Below, piece by piece: positions 1 through 11,450 of a stretch of 64,000 bases of DNA. How positions within the stretch are numbered: the stretch's first letter is position 1; each line of letters starts with the position of its first letter. The notes under the pieces were generated by a model that searched no databases, was not told the origin of the DNA, and saw only the letters and a program-made list of their open reading frames with translations. The position numbers were made by a program, and so were the translations under genes. Origin of the DNA: Henckelia pumila (lineage: Eukaryota; Streptophyta; Magnoliopsida; Lamiales; Gesneriaceae); the NCBI RefSeq assembly GCF_033568475.1, contig NC_133123.1, forward strand, positions 4,154,001 through 4,218,000, written 5' to 3'.

Positions 1-1150
1 ATCTATGCACAATTTATCAAATATAATTTTGCGTTATATTATTTATTCATCTATTAATTACATCAATCAAATCATTTAATTTAAATTATTATATTATTTC
101 TTATATACATAATATTATTCATATTTTATTTATTTATTGTTAAAAAAATAAAATGGTAATTCATCATTTTTATATAAAATTTAATCAATCAATTCAAATA
201 ATCTTATAATCAAATATTATATTAACTATAATTTTTTATTTTTTATTATATTATATTATTTATTTATGTATTATTTATGTCATACCAAGGCGATTGATAT
301 GTGGACAAATATCTATCAGAAAATTTCCTTTCTCATGATTACTTGTGTCTATCAAAGTTATAATTAAATTCTCTTTACACTTTTGTTTTCGACAAATCCT
401 CTCTCAAAATGTTTTTGTTTTTACGAAATGTGTGTCGATAGAGGAATAAAAATAAGAAAAATAAAAGTGTGTTTGACAACCAAGTAATTTGAAAATAACT
501 ATGCCCTAATAATAATAATATATATATATATATATATATAAAAGAAATTATAACAAGTATGTATGGTACCAAGTACCATTAATAAAGGCTGATGCCACTA
601 AAAGATGAACAAAAAAATTTCAAACTAAATATTATTATAACTATTCAATGTTCATGGTCTGCATGCATGTTGCTATTAGTACTATCACGAATTATTTCTG
701 AATTGTTCTAACTTTGACTTTTTGGTTTTGATAAGCAATTAATATTATTTTTATTCGGTGACACCAAATTATATTACAACTGGAGTATTCTTATCAATTA
801 TTGGTTTAATTTTTTTAGATTATTACAAATTAAATAAATTTTTATAAGTCTCGTGAACTTTTGAGTCTTCTTATGTATTCAAATTATTCATATTATCAAT
901 ATATTCAAGGAACTCCTGATTGTTTTATAAAGATAATACGACAGGATAATGTATTGCCCTCCAAAATAAGTTTAAATACTAAATAATATGTTAAAATTCA
1001 ATAGTTTAGTAATTTCAAAATGTTATTTCGTTTTATATATAACAATTTATTTATTGGTTGTATACTTATATTTCACAACATGTATTTGATAAATATTGTA
1101 AAATTTATTCAAATCATTTGATTTTTATCATAAAATTTTATTTCATGTGA
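1..1150. other. AT-rich intergenic DNA, no gene seen
   Basis: Very AT-rich sequence without a recognisable coding region. The longest open frames are low-complexity hydrophobic shadows. It holds a short TA microsatellite at about 519-541. I see no RNA gene or transposon terminus here. Confidence 0.6.
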
Positions 1151-1152
1151 TA

Positions 1153-1215
<63 letters not shown>
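1153..1215. repeat. (TA)n microsatellite
   Basis: About 60 nt of pure TA dinucleotides. It directly abuts the 3' (tail) side of the SINE-like sequence that follows, so it may have grown from that element's tail. Confidence 0.9.
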
Positions 1216-1217
<2 letters not shown>

Positions 1218-1218
<1 letters not shown>

Positions 1219-1381
1219 GATGTGGGAACCTGCAATCGCTATCTTTCGGTGCTCTCTGAGTAATAGTCCAAGAAGGTGTTGCGACATGCTAGTCCAATAA
1301 GATGTTGGCATGGGGAATTGAACTCCTGATCTCTGGCCAAAATTTCACCTACTCTATCAACTTAGACACCCTTTTGGGGCA
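1218..1381 (-). mobile_element. Probable tRNA-derived SINE, first of two in tandem
   Basis: Read on the minus strand, a segment starting near 1381 shows a pol III B-box-like GGAGTTCAATTCC (about 1312-1324) about 35 nt after a weak A-box-like stretch, and it ends in the (TA)n tract. An imperfect ATACCTATATA repeat flanks both sides. The identification rests on these boxes only; the A box is poor, so confidence is modest. Confidence 0.4.
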
Positions 1382-1395
1382 TCAAATACCTATAT

Positions 1396-1638
1396 ATATA
1401 TATTTTTTGAGAATACAAGTACAATATTTCATCAATATTACAACTATACGATACAACAATGTAATGAAACTGCCCGCACAACCGACGAGACTTGAGCATG
1501 GACTCGAGACTTGCTTATCTCGAGCGATGAAACTACTTAAATCTACCTAAATAAATTAGAAAAATCTACTCGCCATCATCGAAAATCGAATTGGTCTCAG
1601 GGCCTTACCCTTGACCATTGGGCCAATGGCTCATTGGC
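1396..1638 (-). mobile_element. tRNA-derived SINE with target-site duplication
   Basis: The minus-strand head reads GCCAATGAGCC...TGGCCCAATGG (A-box-like) followed by ACCAATTCGATT (B-box-like), the layout of a tRNA-related SINE. The other end has an A-rich tail (AAAAAATATATA). A 14-bp direct repeat TCAAATACCTATAT flanks it at 1382-1395 and 1639-1652 and looks like the target-site duplication. It would be a pol III-transcribed, non-coding, LINE-mobilised element. Confidence 0.65.
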
Positions 1639-1652
1639 TCAAATACCTATAT

Positions 1653-1899
1653 TTAATACAGTAGAAGTGTATAGATTGCTCGATAATTTTCGAAAATTTG
1701 TAGCCAAAGAAGATCCAAAATACTCGTTCCTTTTGTTTGCACATCGTAATTCAGCATTTGATTCTTTTTTTAAAAATCCACAATTTATTCTTTGTATGCA
1801 TTCTTGTGTTTCTGCTTGGACGTCAGATCTCATTGCAAATTGCACAAAACCTTCAACTGGTGCATTTTTCATTTCCATAATATTTAGGGTTTTAGCCAC
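1653..1899 (-). other. Unrecognised open frame
   Basis: A minus-strand frame of about 80 codons (containing MEMKNAPVEGF) is open across this stretch and has a more normal amino-acid mix than its surroundings. I do not recognise the protein and see no flanking exons, so it may be a gene or transposon fragment, or chance. Confidence 0.15.
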
Positions 1900-1945
1900 C
1901 CTTCAATTCTATTTTTATACACTCCCTTCATTTTTTTTAGGTTAA

Positions 1946-2660
1946 ACTGAAACAAGGAAGGAAGATGAAATTAAATTTAAGAACAGAACAAATTCCATAA
2001 ATCGAAATTTACCAACCTTGAATTAACTGTTTTGACTTTTTCTAAAAAAAAATTTATTTGTTTTGAATTTTGAGATGTCAGACAAGTTGATTTTTTTTAC
2101 CTAGAAAAACAACAGTGGTAGTGATTGAACGTAGTACACACAACACAGTACGACGCTACCATCATGTAACAAAGAAAGAATAGTACAACAAATTCATACA
2201 AGTGTACTACATGATTACAACGATATATTTTGACAATGAAGAGTCCTAACCATTGGGAAGAGATTTGAAAGCTGAAAAAACGTCATTGAGTGCAGCGTTG
2301 ATGAAATCTCATCTGTTCTCTGGTGGATTTTTATTTCCATTTCTGATGTGGTTTTGTCAATGCTACACTCAATTACGTTTTTCGTACTTTGCTTGAAATC
2401 ACAATTTATGTCAACTTTTGTGGCTCACTCTATCTGTCTTTTTTTTTTTTTGCAATGTCCGGGCCGACAAATTTCATCCTACTCTACCCAATGATGCATT
2501 AAAGGTTTTTTTTTTTTTTCTCACATGTGTGCTTCATTGAAAAAATTGTTAACTATACATATTTGGTTGCATTCTTATGTTTCACTCATTTCCTTCTAAA
2601 TGTTCTTTTGGTTGACCAAATTAGTCCTAAACATTTTATAATTTTACCCATTTGGTCCTA
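1946..2660. other. Intergenic, no gene seen
   Basis: AT-rich spacer with poly-T runs near 2440-2460 and 2506-2520. Nothing coding or mobile is recognised. Confidence 0.5.
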
Positions 2661-2905
2661 CCATCTTCAATCCAACACTATGTTTTACGCCAACATAGTG
2701 TTGGATTTTCATCTCCAACCTAACGTTATTTTTAGCGTTAGGTTGGTGTTGATTTACAATGTTGCATCAAATTTGGTGCATTACGCCAACATAGTGTTGG
2801 ATTTTCATCTCCATTATTTTCAGCGCTAGTATGTTGTTGGATTTTCATTTCCACTATTTTCAGCGCTAAGTTGTTGTGGATTTGATGCAACACTGTAGCT
2901 CAATG
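2661..2905. repeat. Cluster of hairpins and near-repeats
   Basis: A perfect 13-bp stem (2672-2684 pairs with 2692-2704, 7-nt loop) is followed ten nucleotides later by a perfect 11-bp stem (2715-2725 with 2736-2746). The unit CGCCAACATAGTGTTGG recurs at about 2783-2800, and the following ATTTTCATCTCC recurs several times. An outer arm pair (ACAATGTTGCATCAAAT near 2757, ATTTGATGCAACACTGT near 2881) encloses the later part. It is probably a decayed foldback element. Confidence 0.6.
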
Positions 2906-3893
2906 CTATTTGTTTTTTTTTTTCTTTATTTTTTTGGGTTTTTTTTTCTTATTTATAATATATATTAAGATTATGTATAATATAATATATTATAATAATA
3001 TCATTATGTACATTTTTAAACATTGTTAAATATTTTGGAAAAAAATTAAGATTAAAAAACCCAAAATTTATTGAAATCATAATAGAAAATGATACAAAAT
3101 TTATTATTTTAGATATTAATGATATTTAATTATCGTGTTTAAAAATATTTGGTAAAATAAATTAATTGTTGTGAATAAAATAATAAAAAATATTTCGAAA
3201 ATATTCTTTTTAATGTAGAGTTTAGAGTAAATGGATTGAAGATAGTTTTGTATTTGATGTAAGAATTACACTATCTTGAAGTTAATGTGACACTAAAATA
3301 ACGTAATGAGTTGAAAATGACCTAAGATTTAACGTTAACAATATAACCAATATCCAAATTTCAAATCCCCATGACATTTAGGACTCAAGTGGAAAATGAG
3401 TGAAACATACGAGATTGAGGTAGTGTTTAGGAGAGTTTCTGGTAAACAATTCTCAGTTTTTTTTTCATAAAATTTTGAAATTTTATTGAGGAAAAACTGA
3501 TAAATATTTCTTTGAAGCTCTTTCAAACACTATCTGAATAAGATTTCTGGATTTTTGAGTTTTAAAATTAAATTACTAGATGAATGACCAGATCGAGTAA
3601 AATTTTAAAACATTCGGGGCTAATCTGGCCTACCAAAAATATTAATGACTGAACTAAAAACTGGGTAAAACAAACAGGTAAATTAGATACTATTTGTACA
3701 TACAAAACCTTAAGGAAGATTTAAAGGTAGAGATTTATTCATATATATCGGTTCCACTATTTTTTTTGTCACATGTATTGATAAAATTCCACTTTAAGAT
3801 GTACTATTAAGGCATTGAACATACAGATAGGATGAAATTTTCTAAACAAATGAAACTGAACCGAGTTTTAACCTGTATAAGTACTAATTAAAT
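2906..3893. other. Intergenic, no gene seen
   Basis: AT-rich sequence without recognisable genes. Small open frames here have low-complexity products. Confidence 0.5.
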
Positions 3894-4034
3894 GGAAAGT
3901 TCGATTCTACCCCATGGATATTACCCCCATGGGGTAGGTGGCTCTCAATGATTAGTTCAAATCATGTGGCTCTCATTCAATCATGTGGAGCCCACGTGAT
4001 TTGAACCAATAAAGGGGTATGTTCGAATTTTTCC
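3894..4034. mobile_element. Short MITE
   Basis: A 141-bp segment begins GGAAAGTTCGATTCTACCCC and ends with the approximate inverse (GGGGTATGTTCGAATTTTTCC). It is flanked by TAATTAAAT (3885-3893) and TAATTAAAG (4035-4043), an 8/9 match. The central part carries CATGTGGCTCTC and related short inverted copies. The size and duplication fit a non-autonomous MULE (9 bp) or hAT (8 bp) MITE. Confidence 0.6.
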
Positions 4035-4318
4035 TAATTAAAGATACACTCGTACACATTCATATCGCAAAGGCAAATATCCCGAGGCTCCTGCTAAGAA
4101 ATCTAGAAGCATATGTTTAAGGCCTAAATTAGAATTATAACAGAAGATACAAATCTCGAAAACATTATTTCAAAAATGAGATCTTTTTGCCCCTCAAGTT
4201 TTGCATATTACTCTCATTTATTAACACACAAATTTGAATATCTCAAAAAATTTTGTAGTATGAATTGAACATGCTCTTTCCTCGATCCTACGAGCGATTT
4301 GAAGAAACATGTAGCACC

Positions 4319-7300
4319 TTATGGAGCCATGAGCCCTTCGATTGTGTAGAAGAGAGAATCCGCCCAGTCAACTTTGAAAAGCAAAGCATGCAAAGTTTGC
4401 ATCACATCATATTCAGGATCAAGCTTCCGCTGCCAACCCTAAGCAAAGGGACAAAATCAATCTCAGAGTTAATAAAATTGTGGACTCTTCGTTTTGGTTC
4501 AAATAAAACACTCAAAGATCCATTCTATCGGGCCATAAAAGCTTTTCAGGCGATGTGGTATCCATTTCATGACATGATAAAAAATATAACATGTTACCTA
4601 TCTATCCTTCAAACACCTACAATGAGAAGAGACAAAGTGCACTTTTCTACAATTCACATCAAAATTTTGTTGTCCAAACATCGAGAAAACTTGTTCGTGT
4701 TTTGGATAGTTGTTAATTCTGATTTCTGATTAAATATGGAACATATACTATGCTGATTGTTGATAATTTCATCATAGTATCTTTCCACCTGTACTAATTA
4801 ATTCACATCAAAACAGAAGCTTGACGTCATTCAAATGATGCAAACAAAATATAATCTTCCCTTCCCAGGCATGAAAATCAAATTCCATACAGCTGAAGGA
4901 AATGCAGAAGTTACCTCCAAAACTAAAGTAGTAACAATCACAGTGCAAACATTGCCATCGATGTTAACTCTGTGACGCCTAACTTGCTCAAGCAATTGTT
5001 GCATGCAATCAGCAGGATGAATGCAGTCACCTTCATCTGAACCCCAAAACTTGAAAGTTTTGTCCACATCCTATCCAGATATCAGAAGCTCTAAAACATT
5101 TACTAACGATTCCTTCTGAATATACATCGATGGAAATATGGAATAACCCCCACCCCTCATGTGAAAAGAAAAAAAAATTTCGTGATCTTGACAAGTGTTT
5201 ATTGGAAAAGTTGAAGTTCAAGTACAAAAGAGAAAAAGATTGAACTCAAAGTTCTATTAACAATTCAAGTAAAGATCTTGAAGAGTGCTCATTGACAAAG
5301 TAAAAAATTCAAGTAAAAGGAAAAAAAGAAAGTTGAATGCGAGCTTCCATCAACAACTCAAGTAAAAATCAAATAAAACTGGAATTATCGACTCATGGAC
5401 TTTCCAGTCCTGGAGGCAGAAATTATAGATGCACCAGTAAAGCATATCAAATGATGAATTTCCAGAGAAAAAGGAAAAAAACAGTGAGGCGGAGGACGGA
5501 ACGAAGGTATCTTCAGGGGAATCTCACTTATAAAATAGGTGCTTCTTTTTCATATAAAATGTGGTAAGCCAGTAATGACCTCAATAAATGCTTGAGGATG
5601 CGGGCAGTTCTGTTTGTTAGATAGTCTCAGAGTGCATTCAGCAACAGAGCGACCATCACGAAGTGCCACAGCCCTGAAGAACTCCATTAAATTGTCTCGA
5701 TCCTTTTTAGAAAGTTCAGCAGTCATCCCTACATCTAGGAAAATGACATGCGGCTTGGATTTAAATAGAGCTTTTCCTGAGCCTTTTCCCTGCAATACTC
5801 TAACAAGGATGTTTCCTGGATGCATGTCCGCATGGATGAAATTATCAACCTGAAAAGTAAAGAGTAAAGTACGATAAATGCCATAATCTTGGAACATGTT
5901 ATTGCATGAGTAGCATCTACATGCACCATAGTTGAGTTACAAAGGCTAATGGGAAATAAATAAAATCGAAAAAATTATAGAGCTGTGCTCTTTCCAGCTC
6001 AGTAGAAAACTTTTCCGAGCTACTAGTCAGCCAAAAATGATGGCCATTCTCTTTAAGTGGGTCAGATTGGAGATTAATCCCCGGATAATTCCCAGAGTTA
6101 CTTATCCAGTTTATTCTCTCCAAATAAATGATTCTATTATGAAAGAGCATGCTTGACATTTTCCTTTTAAAAAAGAACATATTGAATTGAAGTCCATAAA
6201 TTTATAAAATCATACCAACAGCATCTTGAGGAGTGCATGAGTTCCAATATGAGCAAGCGCGGTCTTAATATGCCCATTTCCATCAAGCCTGTCCACATAA
6301 TGCAGAATACTTTCTCCATGCTCATAACTTTCCACCAGAACAGCTGGGTGCACCAAAGGGTATAAAGGTTTTGGGAATGAGACGTCCTTCGAATAACGGA
6401 AATTGTAGATAAAACGACTCAAGTTAGCTGCTTCCCTCGCTAAATCAACTTGGGACATCATGAAAACAGCAAATTGTTGTATGCTCTCATCCAATCTTAA
6501 CCATTTTAAGGTAGGAACGAATTTTGAAACTTTAGCAAATAAATTAATTAATACAAAATCTCTACGAATAGCTTCACCAACACCAGGATGCCTAACTTTC
6601 ACGGCTACAAGCATGGGTTTTATCTGCTGTCTAGGATATCGAAATCTCAGAGTTGCACGATAAACTTGAGCAACACTGCCAGATGCCACAGGTTCCTCTT
6701 CAAACTCGTCAAAAATTTCTGACAGTCTGCGACCAAATGCCTTTTCAATAGTTCTTTTTGTGTAGGCAAAGCTATGAGCTGGTGCCTTTGCATGCAGTTC
6801 AGCAAGCTCGTCACAAAGGTCACTTGGGAACAGGTCTGGTCTGGCTGCTGCCCATTGGCCCCACTTGATAAATGCTGGACCAGCCTTTTCTAACGTTACA
6901 CGGACAGTACGTAGCCATGATTTCCTAAATTGAATGCCAAGAGACTCTGAAAAGGGAGCCATGACAATGCAAGGTGAAAGCAAGACTGCCAAGTACAAAG
7001 CTCTCAGAACTAAAATCAATCCCTCTAAAAGAGAAAGAATGAACGAAAGCACATAAACATTCCCATCTTGTGCATGCATGTATAGAGTATCCTTGGTTGG
7101 AAGGTATTCTGCCTGTGCCAAAACTCTTTTGTTCCATGTTAACTCTCCAATAAGGCAGGCCAAAATGCCAGGTGCTATTAAATGTGATCGAAACAAAGCA
7201 AGGCTTACAGCACATGCAATCCTACCTATGGGTGGTAAAACAGGTCCATTATATGAAAAAACTGAGAAAAGCCTTTTCCATGCAATGGCATGGCACGGAA

Positions 7301-8012
7301 GTTTACTCTTCGTGGTTAGTAGATGAATTTTTTCGTATCCTCGAAACTTCCAAACGATCCCTTCAATTTGACGTGATGCAAGGGAAGAAAATGCAGCACG
7401 AGGAATCTTGTGGCGCGCATAAAATTTACATCCTATATAACATAGTCTGTTTTCTAGGGACGCCGGGTAATGTTTTATCTCAAAACAAGATGTCTTTGAG
7501 CTAGAGGAAATAAATTGCGCAAGCCTCCAAAAACTGCCAGTTGCCGAGCTTCTGCAGTTTTAAAATATTGAATGAATGAAAGCATCCACCTTTTAAATTA
7601 GCACCATTCAATTGCAATGTTTAAGCCAGATTAAGATGAATGCTGGCAATCTTGAATCTTTAAGTAAAAAATTGCACTGTGATACTAACTTATATCGTGA
7701 TTAAAAAGCAATAGTATGGGAAAGTAATTAATTAACTAGCATAAATTTAAGTGGCGTGGCAAGAATCCGGGAAAGCAAGCATTCATCCACTTATTTAAGT
7801 AAGTAACGACTTGGGAATTTCATTTTCAAGCTTGCAGTCATCAGAAAATCTCGAATCAAGAAAACTAACACATAATTATAAATAGGTGGCATCAAAATAA
7901 AAACAAATTCAAGAAAAAAAAAAAGATATAGGATGGGAACCTGTAAATGGCCATAGAAATAAGCCGGAGTGGTGTGTACGATTCGCCGATGGTGTGATAC
8001 AGTCGCAGGCAT
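4319..8012 (-). CDS. ABC1/UbiB-family atypical kinase (ABC1K), probably organellar
   Basis: Inferred exons on the minus strand are 7941-8012 (start, tentative), 6216-7478 (5' edge tentative), 5580-5849, 4915-5070 and 4319-4438 with a TAA stop, giving about 626 aa, normal for plant ABC1K proteins. The last four exons join in phase with GT-AG signals. Family marks are the KxGQ motif (KWGQ, about residue 229), an Ala/Gly-rich loop ending SGSVAQVYRA, the lysine of LVAVKV (about 318), the catalytic loop HADMHPGN (about 451-458) and the metal-binding DVG (about 484). A long hydrophobic stretch precedes the kinase core (about 165-193). The family acts in mitochondria or plastids on prenyl-lipid (coenzyme Q, plastoquinone) metabolism; which one applies here is not visible. 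The frame upstream of 7200 stays open without ATG, so the N-terminus must come from an upstream exon. Confidence 0.88.
7479..7940 (-). other. Putative first intron of the ABC1K gene
   Basis: The proposed donor follows ...TTTACAG (GTTCCC, weak beyond GT) and the proposed acceptor is TTGTTTTGAG at 7479-7488. The choice is driven by the need for an in-phase ATG; other acceptors downstream in the same open frame (which opens near 7560) are possible. Confidence 0.4.
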
Positions 8013-8240
8013 TTTTTACGCACTACTATGATGTACTAGTGAAATGAGTTTCTGGTACCATGCGCATAGTCGGAAGGGAGTTCCCAGCTATTTGATCGCC
8101 TACTGTTACCATCGAGAAGAAGATTGGGAATGCTTCGTTTCGTTTCGCTTCGCTTCTCTTCTCTTCGCTTCGCTGTTTGGGTCGACCCGAGGGTTCGTTA
8201 GTTATATGGGTAAACGGGTCAGGTCATGTCAAGCCCAAAC
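8013..8240 (-). promoter_or_regulatory. 5' leader / promoter of the ABC1K gene
   Basis: Upstream of the proposed start the minus strand carries a GA-rich tract (8131-8172, GCGAAGCGAAGAGAAG-like), typical of plant 5' leaders or GA core-promoter elements. No clear TATA box was found. Confidence 0.3.
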
Positions 8241-8249
8241 ATATTGCTA

Positions 8250-9200
8250 GAAAGTATAAATCCATAATCCCAAAACATATATCGCTAAAAAAGGTATAAA
8301 ACCATAATTTTTTTGGCGTGTCGTAAAATGCTTGGTTAAACCAAGTTTTATCTCGTTTAAATTTCAACGCATTTAAACAATCATTTTTATAGTATAGAAC
8401 TTGAAGTATCTATTAAATCCTATATTTTTGTTAATTTGTTATTTTATTTATTGTTTATCTTAAAATAATTAAAATTATGATAAAAACTGAAAACATTTTT
8501 TCACCTTTAAGTTCTACTAAGCTCGCTTAATCTTGAGAAGCTTCACTTTTTTTAGATTCTTGATTTCTACATGTTGATGAGATGCTAGCATATAATATAA
8601 GGTCGTACCCTTACACAGTTACACTACCTCCAATGATCCAATTTTAATTTCAATATGCGAGGTTTACACATTTTCATGGACTCCACATATATGCAAATCA
8701 ATTTTGGACCATTGGATTTTACCATTCTTACCTCTATTTATTTATTTATTATTAATTTTTTTAGAAAAGTGGAAAATAATTCCAAACTTTATAAATCAAG
8801 TGTATACATAAGTAAGTTTTTTATGGGATGGTTTTATAAATTTATATTTACGAGATATGTCGATCCGATTTATAGTAAAAATTAGTATTTTCGAGAGAGA
8901 AAAATAATATGTTTTAAAAAATGGGATCGGAATGAAGAAACAGTTCACAGATTATATATTGTATTTCAAAGCTAATTTTAGAAACAGACAGGATTAATCA
9001 CATAAATTAACTCAAAGAAAACACTAATAATAAATAATAATAATAATAAATATTATTATGATGGTCCCACGCGACACGTTTCAAATTTACAAAGCAATTA
9101 ATCCACAATATAGAATGAATACAAGGAGCCACACCTTGAAACCGGGGGCTTAATTTCTCCGTCGCCTGTTTCTACTTTCTTGGATACATACTATACTATA
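8250..9200. other. Intergenic, no gene seen
   Basis: AT-rich spacer between the ABC1K leader and the first wound-induced gene. It contains a short (AAT)n tract near 9028-9050. No coding or mobile feature is recognised. Confidence 0.5.
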
Positions 9201-9208
9201 CTACTAAC

Positions 9209-9234
9209 CATTATATATATATATATATATATAT
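9209..9234 (+). promoter_or_regulatory. TA repeat / likely TATA region of wound-induced gene 1
   Basis: A (TA)n run lies about 100-120 nt before the ATG at 9333, the right distance for a plant TATA box plus short leader. The exact TATA position within the repeat cannot be fixed. Confidence 0.4.
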
Positions 9235-9332
9235 CCTTCCTCCGATCCTCAAATCCCATATATTGTGTATAAAACCACAACTTGAAAACTTACTACACAC
9301 ATCACATAACCGAGAATTAAAAAGAGCGAACG

Positions 9333-9587
9333 ATGAGTTCCACGAGCAAATTAGCTTGGTTGGTGGCGGCAAGCATTGGAGCAGTGGAGGCACTGAAAGA
9401 TCAAGCTGGATTGTGCCGATGGAATTATGGCATCAGGCTTCTTCTGCAGCAGCACGCCAACAAGTACAAGCTCTTCGTGCCAGCTGCTTCTTCCAATATG
9501 GTTTCCAACAAGAATATCATGAGAATGAACCAATCTGAGGAATCGTTTAGGAAAGTTATGTATTTGAGCTGTTGGGGTCCCAATTAA
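9333..9587 (+). CDS. Wound-induced protein (DUF3774 / WIP family), copy 1
   Basis: An intronless 84-aa protein. Both family blocks are intact: the N-terminal [19 protein letters not shown], with LCRWNYGIR right after it, and the C-terminal ESFRKVMYLSCWGPN ending at the stop. The family is plant-specific, small, soluble, and usually clustered; members are induced by wounding and other stresses, but the biochemical role is not established. The ATG chosen gives the canonical MSSTSK start. A related, broken copy lies 1.5 kb downstream on the same strand, so this is a local duplication. Confidence 0.93.
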   Translation: MSSTSKLAWLVAASIGAVEALKDQAGLCRWNYGIRLLLQQHANKYKLFVPAASSNMVSNKNIMRMNQSEESFRKVMYLSCWGPN

Positions 9588-10551
9588 TATTGAATATCCA
9601 TCCTCATCATTTTCCCTTTCACTCTTTGTACGTAATTATATATATGAACACAAGAAATAATTATAATAAGTTTCTGATACATGCATGCATCATCATGCCT
9701 TTAATTAATTCGCTTCTTCTTCTTCTTTTTAATTTCAAACTTATTTCACTTTAGATCCATCTGTTTACGAAGCTGAACTAAAAATATCCCATTAAGAAAC
9801 ATGCAAGAAAACAAAAAAGCTGAAATTAAATGGGAGCGCATACCAAAATCCACAATATATAATCGTTCATTTTTATTAGATTTTTTTGCCCGATATATGT
9901 ATAATTAAATTCACATATATACAAACTCAACCATGGATATATAAATGAACACGTAATTAATTAGTTAATATTTTAACGAATAATACATATCAATATATGA
10001 TTAATTATAGCTAGATTAATTGCTACTAAATTAACATTCATCCACGTACGATATATCAATCAAACTAGTAAAATGAGCGCGTGTGCATAATAACAATCAA
10101 CGTGATTTTATGAGAGAAGTTGTATTTTAGATGTGATAAGTTATATTTAGTGGGGGGAAGTGCACAATAACAATCAACATGATTTATGAGAGAAATTATA
10201 TTTTAGATGAGATAAGTTATATTTAGTGGAGAGAGTTGATAGTTAGCCTGCATATGAAAAAAAAAAAAAAATTGAGAAAAGAGGGGTAAAGTAGGAAAAA
10301 AAAAGTATATATCAATTTAAAAATGATACCAATTAGTGCCAAAACCGTAGTACATGGAAGTTAAATTAATATTAAAATGACACATGCAACCATGTCATGG
10401 CCCATCCCCATTCACTCACAAAGACCAAATTAATCCATTGGAACAATTAAGTAAATCCACCGGTATGCTTAGCAAACCAGGGGCTTCGATCGCGTCGTCC
10501 TTAATTCTCATATATATATATACATATCCCACTGCATAAATAGCAGCCCTC
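9588..10551. other. Intergenic, no gene seen
   Basis: AT-rich spacer. A degenerate direct repeat of about 70 nt (GATTTATGAGAGAAATTATA-type) occurs near 10100-10165 and 10180-10235. Confidence 0.5.
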
Positions 10552-10556
10552 AAAAT

Positions 10557-10919
10557 TGTTGAAATATTATTTCACATCGGTAGGATAGAGTTCTGAGAGT
10601 CCTTAATATAAACAAGGGCAACTCTTACCTCATGAGCTAGCTTTTAAGATGAGTTAGGTCCAAGTCTCATTTCTAACATGGTATCAAAGCCCAGACCCTC
10701 CGTGTGTGTTGGACCGCCCATAATTGGGTTGCCTATAGTTAGGCCACCCGTTAATATCTCCACGCTCCAGATGTTCATTCCTGGGCGTGTGAGGGGTGTG
10801 TGAAATATTGTTCCACATCGGTAGGATAGAGTTCTGTGAGCCTTTAATATAAACAAGGGCAACTCTTACCTCATGAGCTAACTTTTGAGATGAGTTAGGT
10901 CCAAGTCTCGTTTCTAACA
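10557..10919 (+). mobile_element. Complete TRIM retrotransposon
   Basis: Two direct LTRs of about 122 bp (10557-10678 and about 10797-10919, each ending TTTCTAACA) flank a short internal region. Right after the first LTR is a primer-binding site TGGTATCAAAGCC (10679-10691) resembling the initiator-Met tRNA complement; a short purine tract GAGGGG precedes the second LTR. The 5-bp duplication AAAAT flanks it (10552-10556, 10920-10924). It has no coding capacity, as expected for terminal-repeat retrotransposons in miniature. It lies about 150 bp upstream of the broken wound-induced gene. Confidence 0.9.
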
Positions 10920-11072
10920 AAAATAATCTTTTTCTCCATATATATATATATATATATATACATGATCAAAACATAAATCAGAAAATCACCAGTACTACGT
11001 ACTCTAGCTAGCAATTCGATCGTCGACTTAATTCGTTTGGAAATTTATATATGAATCAAAACATACAAAAGA

Positions 11073-11392
11073 ATGAGAAGGGCTTGGTTAGTAGCAGCAA
11101 GCATTGGAGCAGTAGAGGCCCTGAAAGATGAAGCTGGATTGTGCCGCTGGAATTACGGCATCAGAGTGTTGCATGCAGCAACACGTACGCCAACAACAGT
11201 CTCAAAAGTACTTATAATCATCGTGCTGCTGCGGCCAAGAAACCAATCTCCGCACCTGCATCAGCTTCTTCCGTGGTTTTGAACAAGATGATGATGGCGG
11301 ATGAAACATTATTAATGAAGAAATTCGAGGAAGAATCGTTTAGGAAAGTTATGTACTTGAGCTGCATGCATGCTGGGGTCCTAATTGATTGA
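11073..11392 (+). pseudogene. Wound-induced protein (DUF3774) pseudogene, copy 2
   Basis: The N-terminal block ([19 protein letters not shown], then LCRWNYGIR) is intact, then the frame is lost: relative to copy 1 there is about +1 nt near 11171 (TTGCATGCAGC) and +4 nt near 11185 (CACGTACGCC). The family frame resumes in another phase and runs through EEESFRKVMYLSC, but an 8-bp insertion CATGCATG (11365-11372) replaces the terminal WGPN by MHAGVLID. In the starting frame translation stops at 11282. The three indels make a functional protein unlikely. A TRIM sits just upstream and a MITE 58 bp downstream. Confidence 0.88.
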
Positions 11393-11450
11393 TCCCCCGG
11401 CCGGCCTTTCTTGTAGCTAGCAATACTTAGCTTGCATCATATAATTAATA

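Noticed and set aside
1634..1945. 103-aa plus-strand open frame
   Set aside because: Starts inside the SINE head, ends in a Phe/Leu-rich low-complexity stretch, no homology recognised.
4265..4729. 154-aa plus-strand open frame
   Set aside because: Antisense to the last ABC1K exon (GWQRKLDPEYDV...GLMAP on minus); no family resemblance of its own.
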